Counted from the first letter of the stretch, positions 22,481-35,625 are shown. The stretch: 64,000 nt of DNA from Gongronella butleri (GCA_025201375.1 JAIWZP010000074.1:1-64000); one strand, 5' to 3'. Made by a program: numbers and translations. Notes: generated by a model from the letters alone, not told the origin.

Positions 22481-25400
22481 TTATTCGACGCGGATGGGGC
22501 CGGAAGTCCACGAGTCATAGTCGGTGGGGGCCTTTGCGTCGCCAAACATCTTGAGGCCCGAGACCTTGAAGCGGTAGGTGCCCTTGGGGACGTCGGTGCG
22601 GGTGTTGTTGCCATTGGCGGTGTATTGGCCGTGCCACGCCCATTTTCTGAATTGCGGGCCGTTATCGAGGTAATTGCGAATAGTGTACGTACGGTCGGGC
22701 AGGATCTTTCCGAGGACAAGAGACGTCAGGCTGTCGACAATCTCAAACTGCAGCAGGGCGGACGGCGTGACGGCACGCGTGAAGATATTCATGACCTGGG
22801 AGCCGTTGAACACGACAGTGTCATTGCCATCAATCTTAGGGGCGCCAGTGTCGCTGTAGGACAGATAAGGGTAGCCAGCGTCAAAGATGGGCAGGTCCTT
22901 TTGGCGACCGGCGATACCAAAGTAGGGCAAGGAAAGGGTGCGTGTCGTGGGAGACGACGTAGGGGTCAATTGGACATAGCCGCCATACATGATGTGCTGC
23001 TTGGGGTCTGTGTTAGGCGGAATCACGGAAACTTGCACCTGAACAGAGCTGCCAGGGGCCACCTTGATGTTTTTGGGTGTGATGCGCAGCGTGGCCTCGG
23101 CCACCGTGTAATTGATGGGCTCCGTGAGCGCGTAGCCCGTCTTTTCAAGGTCGTAGGGCATGACGGCGAGCGACGCATTGTTGCTCACGTCGTATGCAAT
23201 CGTGACGGGGCCATTGTTCGTGATGGTGATTGTTTGGATCTTGTTCAGAGACGACGAGGTGTCATTAAACGACAGTTGGCCGGGGCTGATATGCACCTGC
23301 TCCATAATCGCGTCATACACTGTAAAATTGCAAATGGATGAGAATGACGCGTTTTTTCTTGTCTTTTTTTGCATTTGCGTTGCCTTGAATCAGACCAGCG
23401 CCCTGGCGGATAGGCGTGTCAATATCGGACTTGCCGTTCGCCGAGCTGCGCACGGATGCATAGTTTTGGAACTGTTCCTGCATGTAAAGAGGCGAAGGGC
23501 GCGTGCTATTGTTTTTGTTTGCGCTGAGCATGAGCGCATAGGAGCCAGCCACGTACGGAGACGCCATGGAGGTACCTAGAGCGCGTGGCGCGGCGTTAGT
23601 TTTGCATGAATGGATGAAATGACGCTCAAAAAAGATTACCAGACAGAATGCCCCAGCCGCCGAGGGAGCGAGGGAGCGTCGAGAGCATGTAGCCACCAAC
23701 ACCACCGAAATTAGGACGGAGATCCAGTTCATAGGCAGGGCCAACTAAGATTGTAGAAATGCGGACGTGTGAGTTAGGCCAGTGCATTGTCATTTCCCCC
23801 CTCTCTTTTGTTGCTTTTACCAGACGAGAAATAAGAGACAATGCCGGTAGTATCAACGTCAATGACGTAGAGCATATCGTTAAAAGTGAGATCAACCTTG
23901 CCGGCTTTGACAGCGGCGACGAGTGCGGCACCGTCGGTCTTGCCGATGGACAGCACAGGGAGGCCGGGTTTGGTAACCGTGGGCGGGTCAGGCATTTCCG
24001 TGTTGGGGTCGTACACGATGACGCCAATGGCACCGGCAGCCTTGGTGTTCTTTGCCTTGTCGTCAAAGCTGCACCCACCGCGCTGCACAAGCGCGTATTG
24101 GCCCGACACGGCCGCGGGCACAGTCGAAGCCGCGCACGCGTCATGGCCGCTGCCAACGTCCTTGTCTCCAAGCACAACCGTGGCATTGGGATTGACACGC
24201 TGTTGCTCACCGGCAGCGTACGCTAAAAAAAAAAAAAAAAAAAAAAGACACGTATAAGAGCTTCTGCCAATGGCAAATGCCTCAAAGGCCAGAAAATGGA
24301 GCTCTTACTGATGGGTTCGGGAACGCCGGTGGCATTGAATTTGGGCACCAGGTTGTGGCTATTGTCAAACGAGCCAACGGCTGTGGAATTGACGCCCGTG
24401 CTAGGCGAGCCAACGGTGAACGCGCCCTGGACGCCCGTGTTACCAGCGGCCACCATTACTAGAGAATTGAATGAGTTCGTGTGGTCGATTTGGTAAGTGC
24501 GCGCTTGCTCATTTTACCTGGGATGCCCTCAGCAGCAACGTTTGACGCGGTTACAGAAATGACATCCTCGGTCCAGCCACCATCACCGCCAAGACTGAGG
24601 TTGATCACGTCACACTTGGCGTCGCGCGCCATCAAAATCGCTTGAATGATCAGAGAGTTTGTCGTGCTGCCCTGGCAACCATACTAAGAATAAAAAAAAA
24701 TGAGACGTGCTGATCTTTGCATTAAACCAAGCAAGTTGTCTTACAATGCGCCAATGGCCAATGGTAGCGCCGGGAGCCACGCCGTGATAGTTCTTTTTGA
24801 GGGAAAAGGGTGAGACGACACGATGATGCGCAATGCGCGTGTTTTACCTCACTGTCGGCCGCAATAATACCGGTGACGTGAGTGCCGTGGCCTGTTGCAA
24901 AGAGGTTAGCACCAAATCATTGTCTTTTTTTGGTGGAAACGTACCTTCATCGCCAGTGGATTCGGGACAGTTGGCCAGGGGCGTGTCACTGGGCTTGGGA
25001 GTGCCGACACCCGTGAAATCGTCGCTGACGAGACCCTTGCCGTAGCGGATCTTATAGCCTTCGCCAAAGCCGCCGCCAAGCGCGGGCAGCATGTAATCGA
25101 CGCCAGAGTCGATGACGCACGCGAGGACGTCCTTGCCGGTGTTGTTGAGCTCCTTGTGGACGCGGTCGACCTGGGTCAAGCTGTGCGGCATCATGACAGA
25201 GAACGCCTCACCGGTGATTTGCGAGCTGTTGTACAGGGGGCGGACACTTTGCGCCGTGGGTCGCGGCACGTAGTGTGATTGGTGCACGGACACGACGTCG
25301 TCGTGATCCATCAACTGAGCAAGGCGCTTTTCATGGCGCGACGGCGTATGATCCGCGGCGGGCTCGGGATCCGCCAATGTAACGGACACGCCTGAGAACA

Positions 25401-26960
25401 GGGAATGCGTGAATTTGTGGTCGATTTGCACGTCGGTGGCAAACGCCGCCAACAGCTTGTTTTCAAGCGCGTGCGCCGCGTCGGGGCTTCGCGTGTGCAC
25501 AATGTAGCTGCCGGATATCACATGCTCGGACTTGGCCGTGCTCGGCTTGTACTTGGGGTGTGCAAACGACGCGTCCACCGTGCCTTGCAGCGCGAGTGAA
25601 GCCACAGTAAAGAGCTGAATGAATGAAAATGTGGTCTTCATCCCGGGCCAACAAAAGGAAGGGGAAGGGTAATGAAAGGAAGGTAGAAATGAAGAAGGAT
25701 GGGTAAAAAAAAAAAAAAGAAGAAAGAGAGATTTGATGAAAAAATCGTCTACCTTTTATGAATTTTCATGGCTTCCTTGCTTTCCAAATCGAACAGTATT
25801 CCGAAATGAAAGGCAACTGGCGTTACACGCACGCCAAACGGAGGCAAGCGTGGCTCATGCCTCTGCCTCTCCCCGCCAGTTTCAAAGTGGGTTTAAAAAA
25901 AAAGCTGCCCGTTGGATTCGTATACAAAACGTGATGGTATCTCTGTGATCCTGATGCTTCTTGTCGATGACAACGAATCTGCTGCAGCTTGCACTGACGG
26001 CTGTAAGTGACAATCCTTGGCTGCAGGTCATCAATTTCTACTTTTCAGTCGTATGTGGCCAATTGTAGACCCCTGACGGCGTATGCCCAAAGTAAAACAC
26101 ATGAAATTAAATTGACTGGTTTGTGTGACCCACATTTCAATCCACGCAATGACAAATGCCCGGATATTGCTGAAGCAAAAACAAAAAAAAAAAAAAAAAA
26201 AAAAAAGAAACCAACAAAAAAATAAACGAGCGCGCCCTGGGAAAAATTAGCCACGGAGGCATCTATTCATGGGTCCCTCACTGTCGATGGAGGTTATTGA
26301 TCATCGTGTACAATCATGATAGTGAGCAATTATGTATGAGGATCAAAATGAAAGATGGGGGACCGGAGCCACAAAATCTGGACATCTTGCAAATGATCAG
26401 CATTCAACCAAGAAGTGCCCCGCAACACGTGCAAGCTGCAGATCGAATTCAATTCCGAAGAACCCCCCTTTTGCCGAATTTGGTGGGCCATGCATCTCAG
26501 GGGCAACCCAAATTTTCGGCATGTTGCACAAACCCTGAACCATGCTATTTTCAGCTTACATTTCTTGTTATTTTATATTGGTTCGCTCATGCTTCGCGCG
26601 CAAGTGATTTTCTCGTCATGACGCACACTCGGTCCTCGTTGTCCGTTGCGCGGCAGCATGAATTCGGCGTGTTATTTTGTCGTCATGCACCTGTGACACC
26701 TCGGTCACCGTGCAAAGTGCCTCTTTTTGATTTCGGCCAATGAGCGGGTGTTTTTCAACGTGGCCGCTGCTGTTTCTTGCATCTTCGCCGCGTGTTCCTC
26801 ACAAATGACCGCGTCAATGGAGCCATTTTGCGCCCAGGCGCATGCTTTCACAATCAAACTCCATTGTTACTGGCTGTATTTCTCGCACGACGGTCAGATG
26901 AACGAGCGCGGCACGCCCATTCGCCACAATCAGTCATCTAATTGATCACCGCGAGCAATC
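22170..26960 (-). repeat. Segmental duplication, unit 2 (subtilase copy 2 plus flanks)
   Basis: Collinear with 15310-19950 at an offset of 6.96 kb. Identity is highest in the last coding exon and at the 5' end of the gene, lower in the middle and in the distal upstream flank. Confidence 0.85.
22481..25641 (-). CDS. Secreted subtilisin-like serine protease with PA domain, copy 2
   Basis: Same function and domain order as copy 1. Exons 25641-24945, 24891-24848, 24792-24745, 24683-24518, 24458-24309, 24222-23821, 23744-23640, 23575-23384 and 23319-22481 give 880 aa with all intron positions shared. Catalytic triad motifs are intact (VIDSGVDY, GHGTHVTG, GTSMASP). Intron 8 has a GC donor (CAAG|GCAACG) where copy 1 has GTAACG. 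If that intron were retained, the frame would run into a stop within the intron-exon 9 region and the Fn3-like half would be lost. Differences from copy 1 concentrate between the catalytic His and Ser, which includes substrate-contact strands and the PA domain, so specificity may differ. Confidence 0.93.
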
Positions 26961-27039
26961 AAATCCCATTCCAGTGGGCGATAGTACCTACTGTATTTTT
27001 GGCTCTGGTTTCCACTAGTAAACGTTAATTTTGAGATTT

Positions 27040-27330
27040 TTCAAGACTGAGCTATTCGATTTGCAAAAAAAAGTTGAAATCAACGGAGCATTGAGTCAAC
27101 TATCCACTGGTCCAAATTTGGCGCCATGTGGTCAGGCTCATCGCGAGGAACGCGTAAAATATTGTTTGGCGCTGGGTTTTCACCAGTAAACACGAATCTC
27201 GAGATTTCTTGCGACTAAGTGACCCGATTCACGAAAAAAATTTAACACGCTGGAGAATTGAGTCTACCATCAACTGGTGCAAATTTGGGACCAGATGAGC
27301 AATTTACTGCGGAAGCGTCAGTTTCATACA
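27040..27330 (+). repeat. Dispersed family A satellite cores
   Basis: Two cores, near 27070 and 27235, share the layout GTTGAAATCAACGGAGCATT, then CAACTATCCACTGGTCCAAAT and GGACCAGATGAG. A block with CACCAGTAAACACGAATCTC separates them. Confidence 0.6.
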
Positions 27331-28074
27331 CGTAATGGGGTTAAATTTACCAGCATTTGATCTCGTACCGCGGCAACGGCTGAACGCCCCGATGCGTGGG
27401 AGACCTCAAATGAATCAACGGCCGAACGCGGTAAAAGCGATCGCGAGCAAATGGCCATTGCAAAAATTGACACAAAAAGCTGTTTTCTCCGTCAGTTTTG
27501 ATCGGATCGCAATGAAACTAGACTCATCTGAGAGAAATTCAAACAGATGCTTTCGACGCGTTAAAAGTTCTGGGGGGTCATCCTTTCCGTTTTCGAGAAA
27601 AACGAGTTTGTATCTTGTTCAAATGGTTGATTGGATATTGCAAGCGTGTAAATGTCATCCATTAGGCCAAGCAAATAATTGGAAAACGACGTCCGAGTGA
27701 GTCTCTTTCGAATGGTACCAGTTTTATCACGATCCATTCAATACATGGCGAGATACAAGTCCTGAAGCTGTGAAAATAACCAAATTTTGGATTCATCTGC
27801 GTAATGATCCAATCGACCTTTGGTTTTTAATTTTTTTCTGGAAAGAGAGACGCCAAGTCATCCATATGGTAAAGTTTCGTGGTGCTGCAATCAGTCTTTG
27901 GTGGTGAAATGATTTTTTTTTTAAATTTTAGAAAAAAAAAGGTTGGTCATCTCAAAATGCATCTGGAGGGTCCCCCGCTTTGAGAGGTTTGAGCTCAGCA
28001 GATTTCTGAAATCCGTTTGGCAACCTACACACTGGTGACCTGAGAGTCATCTCATTAGATGCATTGACCCCTTC

Positions 28075-28270
28075 TTTCTCAGCAAATCTGTAATAAAAAT
28101 TGGGGGTCAATCACGCCGTTCACGAGGAAATGACAATCAAAGTCAAATATTAGAAAATCGAATTTCGCCATCAGTTTTGCTCACATATCCATGAAATCGA
28201 GGTCATCCGACAGAGAATCCAATTCTGCACCTTTTGTCACTGCAACGCCCTGTGATCTGCCTTGTCCCTA
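28075..28270 (+). repeat. Degenerate repeat family C, unit 1
   Basis: Shares with 28765-28960 the ordered motifs TAATAAAAATTGG/TATTAAAAATTGG, GTCAATCA/GTCGATCA, a GAGGAA step, CAAAGTC, GAATTCTGC or AATTCTGC, and CTTTTGTCAC. Confidence 0.65.
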
Positions 28271-28764
28271 GTCCAGTAAATTCAATGTGAAATTTTCATC
28301 CGCTTAAAGCTAGCGTACGCATCTCGTCCATCCACATCCCTATGCAGAGATAAAATGTTCCTGACACATCCAGATTGTTACAATGCAAAAAAATCACCCA
28401 CAACCACTTCAATTTTGCCGACTCATCAGCAAATTCATACAAATTCGCCCAAATATTGCATTTGCTAGACAACCGCCATATTGACTCTTCATTTATTATC
28501 CCATTTCTAAAAACTAGAGCCTGTAAACCCCTTAGTCACCCATCAGTTTTTGTGCTGCACCCTGCCGCGCCTCTTGTTTTTATCCCTGATCCATGTTTGC
28601 TGGCATTTGTCCACATCGCTCGTCATCCATCCATTCATTCTTTTTTTTTTTTGACGACGTGTGCCTATTGACTTTTTGGTCGTGTGCTTCTTTTCTGTCT
28701 TCAACTACATCACTCAAAAAAAAAAATACATCGCTACCATCAGGTGTTGCGCACAAAAGAAAAA

Positions 28765-28960
28765 ACTAAAAAGAATCAGTATTAAAAATTGGAGGTCGAT
28801 CAAGAGGTTCTCGAGGAATAAGCCATCAAAGTCGAACTTTAGAAACTTTGATTCCTCGACCATTTTTGAACATACAGAGGCAAAACCAGATCCATTTTAG
28901 AGAGAATGGAATTCTGCGTCTTTTGTCACAGAGGCGCCTTGGTGGGTTATCTAGCCCGTT
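28765..28960 (+). repeat. Degenerate repeat family C, unit 2
   Basis: Second unit, about 690 bp after the first and in the same orientation. A weaker relative is at 27495-27560. Confidence 0.65.
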
Positions 28961-29528
28961 GCAGAGCAAATCGCTCTTGAAATTTTTGATCGAACGTGCC
29001 ACGTGTACAAAGATCGCGCATCGGGTTTGTTGGACAGGGATAAAATGAAGCTTAAGCGTGTCTCGTTCTACTCGTTCAAGTTTCAGTCTGATTGAATAAC
29101 AATTTAGTGCGTCCGGGCTTAAATTGTGATGAGTCTATGGCAAAACGTTACTTTTCTAGCCTACAGACTAATTCTTTAACTGGGTTTAAAGTCACTTACA
29201 GTATTGCTGCACGAGAAATGCATGGTTGAAATGCCCAATTGCAAAAAGTATTATGGTGCGGAGATCATTGGATGACATGCTACATCAATTTTGAAAAGCG
29301 CAATATTTTTACTTGATTTTCCTTGCCTGAATTCGTAATAAATAAAGGTCCGTACTATATTATTCAGTGCCTCGTGGTCTCATTGTCTCAACAAATATCC
29401 ATGAAGGTGTGTGAAAAGACCGATTTAGGCCCATTCTTTTTTTATTACAGTACAACATGGGAGTCAAAAGACGTGTAAAAAAATACATAGAGTACAGGAG
29501 GGAGAGTGGAGTGGAAAGAGGGAGCGCT

Positions 29529-32500
29529 TTAAGCGATCTGGATCTTGCCAGAGGTCCAGTGATCGAAATCATGGTCCTTCTTGGGGTTGCCAAAGATGTG
29601 GAGGGCCTGGAACTTGAGCTTGTAGGTGCCCTTCTTAAGATCCTTGGCCTTGGTCTGGGAGCCGTGGGTGGGGAAGTAGCGGCCGTTCCAGGCAAAGGGA
29701 GTGATTTGGTTGTCGGGCTCGAAGGTATTGCGGGCGACGTACTTTTGGTCGCGGATGGCGGCGCCAATGACCTTGCCGGTCTTGGCGTCGACGACCTGAA
29801 CCTGGAAGAGCGCCGAGGGCGTGACGAAACGGGTGATAAAGTAGATGGTGGCGCGCTTGCCATGGGCCTCCTTGAGAACGAGCGTCTTGTTGCTGGGGAT
29901 CTCAACCGAGCCATCAGCCTTGGTGGACAAGAAGGGCGTCTGCTCGTCAAAGATGGGCAAATCCTTTTGGCGGCCAACGACGCCGAAGTAGGGCACAGCC
30001 ACGTTCTTGCCATTGGGCGACGTCGCGGTCAATTGGACATAGCCACCATACATGATGTGCTTCTTGGGGTCCGTCTTGGGGGGAATCACCTTGACATTAA
30101 TCTTGACCGACTTGCCGGGGGCGACCTTGATGGTCTTGCGCGACAGGTGCAGCTTGGCGGCATCCGTGGAGTAATTGATGGGCGAAAGGTAGCCGTAGCC
30201 GTATTTGGGGATGTCATAGGGCACCACAGAGAGCGACACATTGTTGCTGATCTTGTAAGCGACCGTCGTCTTGCCGTGGTTGGTCACGGTCACCGTGTGG
30301 CTCTTGTACTTGTTGGACGACGTGTCGTTGAAGCTGATTTGTGCAGGGCTCACGTGCACTGAACGCGTGATCGTGTCGTAGACTAATGAAAAAAGGGAGT
30401 CAGCATGCGTTTTTTTTTTTTTTGGCTGAAACGCACCTTGAACAAGACCGGAGCCTTGGCGGAGAGGCGTGTCAATGTGCTTGTCGCCATTGGCAGCGGG
30501 CACCTGGAGAGCATAAGCTTGGAATTGTTCCTGGATGAATTGAGGGTCGGGGCGCTTGTGCTTCTCGAGCGACTTGAGGTACAGAGCGACGGAGCCAGAG
30601 ACGTAGGGAGTAGCCATGGACGTGCCTGCGCGCGTAAAAAAAAAAATTGAGTGTTTGTGTCCATTTTTTCACCTTTTTTCGCGTTTTTTTTTTTTTTTGT
30701 GAATTGCTTCTTACCAGACATCAAGCCCCAGGAGCCGAGGTAGCGGGGAAGGGTAGAGAAGATGTAGCCACCGACACCAGCGACATTGGGCTTGAGGTGC
30801 AGCTCATAGTCGGGGCCGACGGACGAAAAGGAAGAAACAGTTTTGCCGGTGGTGACGGGGACGACGTAGAGCTCATCATTGAAGACGAGGCTGACCTTGG
30901 AGCCCTTCTTGAGGGCAGCAATGAGGGTGTTGCCGTCACCGGCGCCAATGCCAATAACAGGAATGTCGACACCAGCCGCGCTAGGGGTGAATGCATTGTC
31001 ACCAGCATTGTTGAGCACAATGAGACCAATGGCGCCCTTGGCCTTGACATTGGCCGCCTTGACGACAAAGGTACACGAGCCACGCTTCACAAGGGCAAAC
31101 TTGCCCTTGACGTCATCGGGCACAGCACCAGCAGTACAAGCATCTTGCGTGGAACCGACGTTCTTGTCACCAATGGCAAGGTCGCCACTGGGAATCTTGC
31201 CGGGGTTGGCAGCGCTGTACTCTAATTGCAACGCGTAAAAAAATAAAAAAAAATGAGCCAATTGGTCTTCAGAGCGATAAAAATGTGAATGGCTTTTACC
31301 AATCTTCTTGTCAATGCCCGAGGCAGTGAACTTGTTGACCAAGTTGTGTTCATTGTCAATGGAGGCAATGGAGAAAACACCGGGACCAGTGCTGGGTGTG
31401 CCCACAGTGAAGGCACCATCAGCACCCGCATTGCCAGCTGCGGAAAAAAAAAAGGAAAAAAAAACGTGAGTATATGCAAGGAGGTACGGAGGCCAGTGTT
31501 GCACAGGCATTCGATAGGGCTATTTTTACCTGCGACGATAACTGGGGACAATGAAAAAGGGGGTAAAAGAAAAAAAAAAGGAGGGGGCCGATTAGCATAT
31601 TAGCAGCACACAACAGGTTTTTTTTTAGCATCTGATCAGCATGTCGCGGAACAAATGTACTTACCGGGAGTGCCCTTGCGGACAATGCGCGCAGCGACAG
31701 CGGCGTCGGGGCTCTCGGTCCAGCCAGAGGTGTCACCGAGACTGAGCGACAACAAATCGCAGCCAGCGTCATGGGCTTTGAGGAGGGCTTTGATAATGAC
31801 CTCGTCCGTAGCGCTGCCCTTGCAGCCAAACACGCGCCACATACCAAGTGTGGCATCGCTGGCAACACCAGTAAAGTTCTACAAATAAAAAATAAAAAAA
31901 GATCGCAAAAGCAAAAACAAACGCGTCAATTAGAGAGGTGCATCATAAATAAAGATCATGTGCTTACAGCCGTCTTGCCAGCAATGATACCGGACACGTG
32001 AGTGCCGTGGCCTAATGGGAACAGGGGCAAAAAAAGAAAAAAAAATAGGCGCGTCAATTTTTTGCCCTTTTTTTTTTTTGTGTGTGTGTATGGTGCAAGC
32101 CGCTTGTGATTGCAAGTCGCAAATACCTTCACCGCCAGAGTTGGCACCGCAGTTGTCGAGGGGCGTGGGGCGAGGGATGGGCTTGTTGGTGCCATTGTAC
32201 GCGTCACCAACCAAATCGTAGCCAAGAGCAACCTTGTGACCCTTGCCAAAGCCGCCGCCAAGGGCGGGGTGGTAGTAGTCGACGCCCGAATCGATGATGC
32301 CGACGACAATGCCCTTGCCAGTGTTCTTGAGCTCCTTGTGGACGCGGTCGACCTGAGTCATGCTGTGGGGAAGCATCTGTTGGATCTGTTCGCGGGTGTA
32401 ATCGGTCTTTACAGGCACGCTCTTGACGCTAGGGCGGTTGATGTTGCGCGATGGGTACACAGCCAACACATTGTCCGAGTCAAAGAGCGCGCTGAGGGTC

Positions 32501-32778
32501 TCCTTGTGGGCATCAATGTCATCAAGGGCAAACGACACACCCGAAAACAGGCTGTGTGAATATTGTTCGCGCACTTCCACCGAGGAGAGCGACTCCGTGA
32601 GCGATTGCGCAAAGGCAGAGACCGCATCAGGGTGGCGGACTTCCACGACGTAGCGGCCATTGACCAAATTCGTCTTGTCGGCGTTGGGTCTGAATTTGCC
32701 GTGATCAATCGCACTGGCGCTTTGCAGGCACAGTGCTGCCACCGTCAAAAGGGGCAAAAAGGTGATGGATTGCTTCAT
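29529..32778 (-). CDS. Secreted subtilisin-like serine protease with PA domain, copy 3
   Basis: Exons 32778-32127, 32011-31968, 31878-31665, 31541-31530, 31437-31300, 31221-30715, 30625-30437 and 30382-29529; 869 aa. Signal peptide MKQSITFLPLLTVAALCLQ, I9-like propeptide, Asp in IIDSGVDYYHP, His in GHGTHVSG, Asn in AAGN, PA domain (FALVKRGSC, GAIGLIVLNNAG), Ser in GTSMATP and an Fn3-like C-terminus. It is the diverged member: it lacks two introns that copies 1-2 have (before FGC and after SSV) and has one extra that leaves a 12-nt exon. Codon use is more biased (AAG, GGC, TTG) and the C-terminus is richer in Lys than in copies 1-2, which may indicate higher expression. Confidence 0.94.
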
Positions 32779-32960
32779 TTAAGAGGCGAGAAGAAGAGGA
32801 GGGGAAAAGGTATTAAAAAAAAAGGAATGGGGAAGGGTTACAAGGAAAGAATTACAAACAAAAAGGATGTGGAGGAGGGAACGGAGCAGGCGTGTCTTTT
32901 AAAAAAGAAAAAAAGAAAAAAAAAAAAAAAAACGAGCTTCCATTGCCCTTTGGGCTGTCG

Positions 32961-32968
32961 TATTTATA
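32961..32968 (-). promoter_or_regulatory. TATA box of subtilase copy 3
   Basis: TATAAATA on the minus strand, about 185 nt upstream of the start codon. Confidence 0.5.
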
Positions 32969-34579
32969 TTACACGCACAATGTTTATCAGCCCGGGCGGT
33001 GCAAGTTTTGAGGTGTGGCAAAGAGGAAGGGCCATCGTTCATGATGGGCTGTAGAAACAGCCCGTTTAGGCAGGATGTTACACCAGAAATATAAATTTCA
33101 TTCACGCAACTCCGGGTATCGCATTGCACAAAGCGCAGAATAAACGGCTTGAATTCCTTTTTTTATCATTTTTTTCTAAAAAGCTAGCAACTTGCCAAAA
33201 CGAGCCCGTGCAACATCTATCCGCGAATGCACGCGTTCACCGCTCGCGTCAATGGGCAATAGTGTGAGCACCAATGGCTGACATATCCCAGGGGAAACAA
33301 GAAACAAAAATAAGGGCGTGGCAACTTCTTTGGGTCGTGGGGCCATGCTTACGCAAACGACACTTCTTGACCCCCTGCCTCATTGAGGCCAAATAGGACA
33401 CAGGCGACGTGGCACAGATATTTTGTTGGCGAGAAAATCAACAGTTGCTCGCCCTTTTTTTTTTTTTTTTTTCCTCACGCGCCTTGTCAGAAAAAAAAAA
33501 AAATTGCCACCATCGATCGCGCGTGCGCTTTGTGGTTATTCTTTGGCTTCTTTTTTTTGAATTGAGTCTGCCCCCAGAATTACCAAGTTTGGCTTGGTGC
33601 ATCCGTGGACCTGCCACCCCTCCAAACCTTCTTGACTTGCTCTTCGTGTGACACTGCTCTTTTAATACTTCTTTTTTTTTATTCCTGTCAGCAGCCAAAT
33701 CGCAATGCACGACCCGGCTTGCTTGTTTGTATGCGCTGTCTGTGGATAAAGGGCCACCTCTGATGCAAAATAAAGCGAGACATGTCAATGATCAATCATC
33801 CATGGCGGTCTCTCAAATACATCCATTTCCCCTTAAAGTGAAAAAGATGCTCCGCATCTGTTTTAAACAAAGGTGAGACAAGTGACCCATTGAACCAGAT
33901 CACAGTATTCAAGAAGAAGAGCCAAGAATCTGAGGGGTTTTCGTTTCAATCAGCAGTGGATGGAAAAAAAAAGTGCCGCTCGTGGAGCCAAAGTTTGGCA
34001 AAACATCATCAACATTCATGCAACGAGTCCCATGACGCTACTTTTTGCACCAAATTCAAGCGTCACCGCCATGATTGCACGATGCTATTGCATACATTGC
34101 ATGCGCACTGCCAAGATCACATGAGGAGTTTGGGCAAAATGGTGGGCGTTGGAAATTTGGAGCGTCTTGCCAACAAAATGCACAATGAGCGGCCTCGAAA
34201 GGGCGATCGTTTGGCCATTGCCTAATTTGTGCGTCCCAAGGCATGCATGCAACATGGATCTCCCTTCCACAAGAACCGGCAGTGGATCCCGCGCAAGGAC
34301 CGTGGGCAAAGAGTTGCAATAGCCTCAACAAGTAAAGGACCCCAAAAGAGGCAATGCGATACCCGTTATCACAAAGCAAATAAAAAAACGCACGTCGCGA
34401 TACGCGTCACAATTGAGCCGCATCACAGCACAGTTTACCGCATACGGGCCATTTTACCCTGATTTTATCTTATTTGCTTGCCAATTGGGTCAAGTAGTAT
34501 CCCGAAACACTTTTAAATATGAAATGGCACACTAGAACACCGAGTTGGATGCTGCCTGCAAGCTGTCGAGCAATTTTGG

Positions 34580-35290
34580 GGTGCACCACACGTAAATCAA
34601 AAAATCAGCGGTTGCGAGCTCCCGAGCAAAAATTGCAACCTTAGGTCCCCAGAATTGCGCCAAACTTTCTCACAAGATGCGCTGCATGGAGAAACCGTGA
34701 AAAAGGCCAAAAACGAGCGGGGTCCATCCACCCGTTAACGAGCAATGGCCAATTGTAGTTTAAGCTTCAACCGCCAATTGCACGGGGAAAACGCGCTCGA
34801 AAGACACCGCCGACGCATCCACTAACAAGAGAGATGCCAGGTGCATGGATTTGAATAGAACGATGCGTGTATCACTCGACGTCTGACGCGGTTTTTCACG
34901 CGTCGAAAATTATTAGCGAATTTAAAACCGTGTCAAAAGACCCAAAAATCGATCTTTTTAGAGATCACGGGTATCCACGTATGAAGCGAGCCATACTCTT
35001 TTTAATGCTATGTCCTTCAGATCGCTGCTGCTAATCCTCGTTGAGTTTACCTTGCGATGAAAAATTGCAAATTTTTGCGCTTTTCGCGTAAACCAATCAA
35101 TGAATCCCTGACTTTTATCTCGTTTTTAGTGGTGAATGGGAGGAGTGCACTATGTAGCTGAATAGCGTGGTAATCCGACGATTCGATTTCAGCATTGTCA
35201 AACCGGCGACTGTACCCCTTGGAAAATCGTGGGTTTTTGAAAATTGCCATTGCGTGCCATTTAGTGACTGCAGCGGCCCAGGGATAGGCT
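34580..35290 (+). repeat. Degenerate dispersed repeat family B, copy 2
   Basis: Collinear with 9835-10560 in the same orientation: GCATGGATTTGAATAGAA, TCTGACGCGGTTTTTCACGC and TTTTTGAAAATTGCCATTGC all have counterparts there. Confidence 0.75.
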
Positions 35291-35625
35291 TACTTGCGCC
35301 CATTGAGCCATGGTGTGGAATTGGTTGTCGGTTGTTAATTCATCGAGAAACGACGCTAAAGTCATATAAAAAACGTCAATTGCGATTATCTCGCTCGCGT
35401 GTGTGCCTTCCGCGCCGTGAGCACATGTCTTCAACAAGAGCACACAGTGGCCATCTATTTTGATAAACATGCAACAGCGGCATTGTCACGTCCTAATGAT
35501 CCTGTATTGTAAGGGAGCGAAGAAAAAGTTTAAAGGCTACCTCTTTGTGGACTTTTGTTCTCAGTACATGTTAATTCAGCTTTTAATTCATTCATCATAT
35601 AAAATACATCCAGGCAGAAACGAGT

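Larger units (their letters stand above)
25642..29528. other. Spacer between subtilase copies 2 and 3
   Basis: Duplicated 5' flank to about 26960, then degenerate family A cores at about 27040-27330 and family C units at 28075 and 28765. No gene seen. Confidence 0.6.
32779..35625. other. Intergenic between subtilase copy 3 and the SDR gene
   Basis: Holds the copy 3 promoter and the second family B repeat. No gene seen. Confidence 0.55.

Noticed and set aside
29457..30362. 301-codon plus-strand frame opposite subtilase copy 3
   Set aside because: Shadow of biased codon use on the minus strand; no family motif and no start context.
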